Below are positions 60,768 to 64,000 of a DNA stretch of 64,000 bases, in pieces. A program made the translations under genes and the position numbers. The stretch covers positions 23,177-87,176 of the forward strand of contig MWST01000031.1 of NCBI GenBank assembly GCA_002050235.1, given 5' to 3'. The stretch is from Polyangiaceae bacterium UTPRO1 (GTDB lineage Bacteria; Desulfobacterota; Binatia; UTPRO1). The notes below the pieces were generated by a model that was given only the letters and a program-made list of their open reading frames with translations, was not told the DNA's origin and did no database searches. Position 1 is the stretch's first letter. Each line of letters starts with the position of its first letter.

Positions 60768-61808
60768 TCAGCCGCGCAGCAGGACGTCGCAGACGAGCCG
60801 CAGGCGCTTCACCGCACGGCCGAAGGCGTTATGCTGGATGTTGCGGCGCAGGACGACCAGCGCCTTGCGCTGCAGGCGGTAGCGGTCGAAGAACGGCGGC
60901 CGCGGCAGCGGCCTGGCGCCGCTGCGCGCCGCAGCCTCGACCGGCGCGAAGAACGCCGCCCGCGGAAAGCCCCAGGTCTCCAGATCCTCGTCGGCGATGG
61001 TGCCGATCATGTCGCGGACCAGCGCCAGCTTCACGGGATCGGCGGCGAGCTCGTACGCCCATTTCTCGATCGAGTCGGTGACCGGCCGCGAATGCTGCTT
61101 CACGCCGAGGGGATCACCGAGCCCCTTCGATTCGTGCTCGTGCTTCCCGTAATCGATGGCGCCGGCCTCGAACGGCACACCTACGAACTCGAACACCCGT
61201 TGCATTTCGGTTTCGGGGTCCAGCACCAGCGCCTCGTAACCGATGCGCACCAAGGACACCGGCCGCTCGCGGATGAAGCGTGCCATTGCCGGCACGTAGC
61301 GGTTCAGGATCGGATTGAACTTCCGCGCCGCCACGTAGTCGCCGTCGAAGAACGAGTTGGCGTAAGAGCTCCAGATCGCCGCCGGGTGCCGCGTCAAGAC
61401 CACATAGCGCGCCTGCGGGTAGAGCTTGGCGATGAACGGCAGCACCAGGGCGTTGGCTGGCGTCTTGTCGAGGAAGAAGGATTTGCCCTTGCCGCGCGCC
61501 GCCAGCATGCGGCCGTAGAGCACGTCGGTGTAGGCGCGGCAGGCGTCGAGGTAGTCGGCTTCGCCCTGCGGCAGATCGGCTACGAACTCGCGCACCGACT
61601 GCTGCGCCTGCAGATGGTCGAAGGGCGCTTTCTCGACGGTGTCGTAGAAGCCGAGGTGGGCGAGCGGCGTCAACAAGTGCGGCTCGGCGCGGCTGTAGAT
61701 CGCCGAATGCGAGCTCAACATGCGCATCAGGAGAGTCGAGCCCGAGCGCGGCGGCCCGATCACGAAGATCATGGCGGATTGCATGTCGGCGGGAGCGGAC
61801 GAGGGCAC
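60768..61808 (-). CDS. PAPS-dependent sulfotransferase-like protein
   Basis: A 346-residue sulfotransferase-fold protein. The 5'-phosphosulfate loop is GPPRSGSTLL (18-27) and the 3'-phosphate strand RHPAAIWSSY lies mid-protein. It may transfer sulfate from PAPS to a small acceptor such as a sterol, lipid or glycan, but the acceptor cannot be read. GTG 61808 is the start taken; ATG 61784 is an alternative. It converges with the HAD gene, 14 bp away. Confidence 0.82.
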   Translation of the reverse strand: MPSSAPADMQSAMIFVIGPPRSGSTLLMRMLSSHSAIYSRAEPHLLTPLAHLGFYDTVEKAPFDHLQAQQSVREFVADLPQGEADYLDACRAYTDVLYGRMLAARGKGKSFFLDKTPANALVLPFIAKLYPQARYVVLTRHPAAIWSSYANSFFDGDYVAARKFNPILNRYVPAMARFIRERPVSLVRIGYEALVLDPETEMQRVFEFVGVPFEAGAIDYGKHEHESKGLGDPLGVKQHSRPVTDSIEKWAYELAADPVKLALVRDMIGTIADEDLETWGFPRAAFFAPVEAAARSGARPLPRPPFFDRYRLQRKALVVLRRNIQHNAFGRAVKRLRLVCDVLLRG

Positions 61809-61825
61809 GGGAAACGCCTACGGTG

Positions 61826-61863
61826 CGGCGGCGGCGCGATTGTAGCCGGAGACGCCGCCGCCG
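61826..61863 (-). terminator. Perfect 11-bp stem-loop after the small exported-protein gene
   Basis: CGGCGGCGGCG (61826-61836) and CGCCGCCGCCG (61853-61863) pair exactly around 16 bases, starting 13 bp past the stop at 61877 of the minus-strand gene and lying just upstream of the sulfotransferase start. No T-tract follows. It could be a terminator or attenuator between the two genes. Confidence 0.5.
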
Positions 61864-61867
61864 GTAA

Positions 61868-62806
<939 letters not shown>

Positions 62807-62831
62807 AGGACCGATCGCTACCAGACCTTTT

Positions 62832-62853
62832 CGGGGGTCCGATCGGACCTCCG
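62832..62853. promoter_or_regulatory. 22-bp near-perfect palindrome between tadA and HTH-TPR gene
   Basis: CGGGGGTCCGATCGGACCTCCG is symmetric except at one pair; the inner GGTCCGATCGGACC is perfect. It lies 26 bp after the tadA stop and 111 bp before the start of the HTH-TPR gene. It may be the operator of the HTH protein or a terminator stem of tadA. Confidence 0.45.
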
Positions 62854-62963
62854 GCGGATTGGCCGGAAGGGGGAGAGATGGCCGTACGTCCGATTGTCAC
62901 GAGAACCGGCGGCTTCGGTTCGGTGCCGATTGCGGTCCGAGCGGGCGCGGCCAAGATCCCGGG

Positions 62964-63833
62964 GTGAATCCGCTCGCGACGCAACGGCCGCCGCATTTCG
63001 ATACCGCGCAGGCGGCGCGGATCGTCGGCGTTTCGCCGCGTCGGCTCCGGCAGTGCGTCGGCGCCGGCCTCCTCGAGCCGCCTCGCGATCGGCGCGGACG
63101 TATGCAGTTCGGCTTCGTCGATCTCGTCGTCCTGCGCACTATGCGCGGCCTCATGGCGAACGGGGTGCCGGTGCCGCAGATCGCGCGCGTGCTGGCGTCG
63201 CTGCGGCGCCAGATCGGCGACCGCGCGCTCTCCGGGCTCACTATCTATGCCGACGGTCGCCGCGTCGTCGCCTGGGACGGGCGTAGCCGCTGGCAACCCG
63301 ACTCCGGCCAGTTCCTCTTCAATTTCGAGGCGGCACGCGTGGTCGCAGGCGCCAACCGGGTCGCCGTTCTCGAGCCGCGCCGGCGCGCCCGGCCAGAAGC
63401 GCCGCCCGAGCCGCCCGACGCGAGCGCCGAGGAGTGGTGCGACCTGGCGATGGAGCTCGAGCACGAGTCGCCGGTCGAGGCTCAGGCAGCGTATCGACAC
63501 GCGCTCGAGCGCGATCCGAGCTCGGTCATGGCCCACATCAACCTCGGCTGCCTCCTGCACGCCGCCGGGCAGCACGCTCCCGCGGAGCGCCATTATCGGA
63601 AGGCCTTGAAATACGCTCCCGAGCACGCCCTTGCCTGGTACAACCTCGGCGTGCTGCTGGAGGACCGCGAACGCCCCGACGCGGCGCTGTCCGCGTACGA
63701 GCGCGCCATCGCCGCCGACCCCGATCTCGCCGATGCGCACTACAACGCCGCGCTCCTCTACGAGCGCAGCGGACGGAAACGGGACGCCGTCCGTCACTTC
63801 GCGATCTACCGGAAACTCGAGCGCCGGCGCTGA
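62964..63833 (+). CDS. MerR-like HTH protein fused to TPR repeats
   Basis: A 289-residue protein. Residues about 10-75 are a MerR-type winged helix (FDTAQAARIVGVSPRRLRQCV, LLEPPRDRRGRMQF, FVDLVVLRTMRGL). A 70-residue linker precedes three or four TPR units (WCDLAMELEHESPVEAQAAY, AHINLGCLLHAAGQHAPAER, AWYNLGVLLEDRERPDAALS, AHYNAALLYERSGRKRDAVR). GTG 62964 is taken as start. A DNA-binding domain on a TPR scaffold suggests regulation by a protein partner; the palindrome upstream could be its target. Confidence 0.8.
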   Translation: MNPLATQRPPHFDTAQAARIVGVSPRRLRQCVGAGLLEPPRDRRGRMQFGFVDLVVLRTMRGLMANGVPVPQIARVLASLRRQIGDRALSGLTIYADGRRVVAWDGRSRWQPDSGQFLFNFEAARVVAGANRVAVLEPRRRARPEAPPEPPDASAEEWCDLAMELEHESPVEAQAAYRHALERDPSSVMAHINLGCLLHAAGQHAPAERHYRKALKYAPEHALAWYNLGVLLEDRERPDAALSAYERAIAADPDLADAHYNAALLYERSGRKRDAVRHFAIYRKLERRR

Positions 63834-63867
63834 GCGCCGCACCGCTCGCCGGCACGGCTCCGGAGGC

Positions 63868-63919
63868 TTGACAGTCTCGGCGATACAGGAGAACCAGTCG
63901 CGACGGGATGCGATCGCGC
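63868..63919 (+). promoter_or_regulatory. Possible -35 region of the tRNA-Ser gene
   Basis: TTGACA at 63868-63873 lies 46 bp before the first tRNA base. No good -10 is visible at 17 bp; the leader is short. Confidence 0.3.
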
Positions 63920-64000
63920 GGAGAGGTGCGTGAGCCCGGTTGAAACGGCACGACTCGAAATCGTGTGAGGCGAAAGCTTCCGTGGGTTCGAATCCCACCC
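63920..64000 (+). tRNA. tRNA-Ser(CGA), 3' end cut by window edge
   Basis: The acceptor half GGAGAGG starts at 63920. The anticodon stem CACGA/TCGTG encloses the loop CTCGAAA with anticodon CGA at 63956-63958, reading UCG serine codons. A long variable arm (GTGAGGCGAAAGCTTC region) and the T-loop GTTCGAATC follow. The window ends 8 or so bases before the acceptor stem would close. Confidence 0.92.

Overview
This is a very GC-rich (roughly two-thirds G+C by eye), gene-dense bacterial chromosome segment. I see no insertion sequences, phage genes, CRISPR arrays or plasmid functions. Several features suggest an uncultivated deltaproteobacterial-grade lineage such as Binatota (Desulfobacterota_B) or a Myxococcota relative: many exported cysteine-rich proteins with DUF4215-type repeats, Thr/Pro linkers, F420/luciferase-like and FadE-type acyl-CoA enzymes, and frequent GTG starts. 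That placement is inference; there is no rRNA or ribosomal protein gene here to settle it.

Region 1 (1-17.7 kb) is a steroid-type degradation locus. A ten-gene minus-strand run (17722 down to 8216), with gaps of at most 27 bp and two 4-bp GTGA overlaps, encodes IpdA, IpdB, EchA20, a FadE31-like acyl-CoA dehydrogenase (ACAD) with a second ACAD subunit, a DUF35 zinc-ribbon protein, a thiolase-like lipid-transfer protein, a FadA6-type thiolase, an SDR and another ACAD. Further down are a ChsE4/ChsE5-like ACAD pair, a Rv3538-like hydratase and an SDR, then IpdC and a FadE30-like ACAD cut by the window edge. In actinobacteria the Ipd, EchA20, FadE30 and FadA6 proteins take apart the last two steroid rings (C and D) as CoA thioesters; ChsE4-ChsE5 and Rv3538 work on the sterol side chain.

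Region 2 (17.7-31.9 kb) holds an MreB-like ATPase, a paraoxonase-like lactonase, an alpha/beta hydrolase, a zinc alcohol dehydrogenase, two large exported proteins, and a second set resembling the mycobacterial KstR regulon: an acyl-CoA synthetase, a Rv3520c-like F420-type oxidoreductase, an FdxD-type 3Fe-4S ferredoxin, a hydroxysteroid-dehydrogenase-like SDR and an acetoacetate-decarboxylase-fold protein. A 14-bp site at 29845-29858 fits the mycobacterial KstR operator pattern exactly.

Region 3 (31.9-50.7 kb) mixes a histidine phosphatase, a dockerin-repeat protein, an SDR, an FmdB zinc ribbon, a biotin-dependent carboxylase beta subunit, two peptidoglycan enzymes (L,D-transpeptidase-like and lytic transglycosylase) and a set of exported multidomain proteins. 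The latter have DUF4215 repeats, disintegrin-like repeats, a possible BPI-like lipid-binding domain, a cohesin-like domain, DUF4360, and an unnamed domain shared by two of them.

Region 4 (50.9-57 kb) carries the carboxylase alpha subunit, an enoyl-CoA hydratase and an AtuA-like protein. With the beta subunit at 35 kb this resembles the acyclic-terpene/leucine (Atu/Liu) carboxylation route. Region 5 (57-64 kb) holds an exported Asp-box propeller protein, a HAD phosphatase close to eukaryotic HDHD1, a sulfotransferase, a small exported protein, TadA, a MerR-like HTH-TPR protein, and a tRNA-Ser(CGA) cut by the window end.

Taken together, the window looks like a lipid/isoprenoid catabolic island set among exported multidomain surface proteins. 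Upper steroid-ring enzymes (KshAB, HsaABCD, KstD) and FadD3 are not seen here and would have to lie elsewhere.
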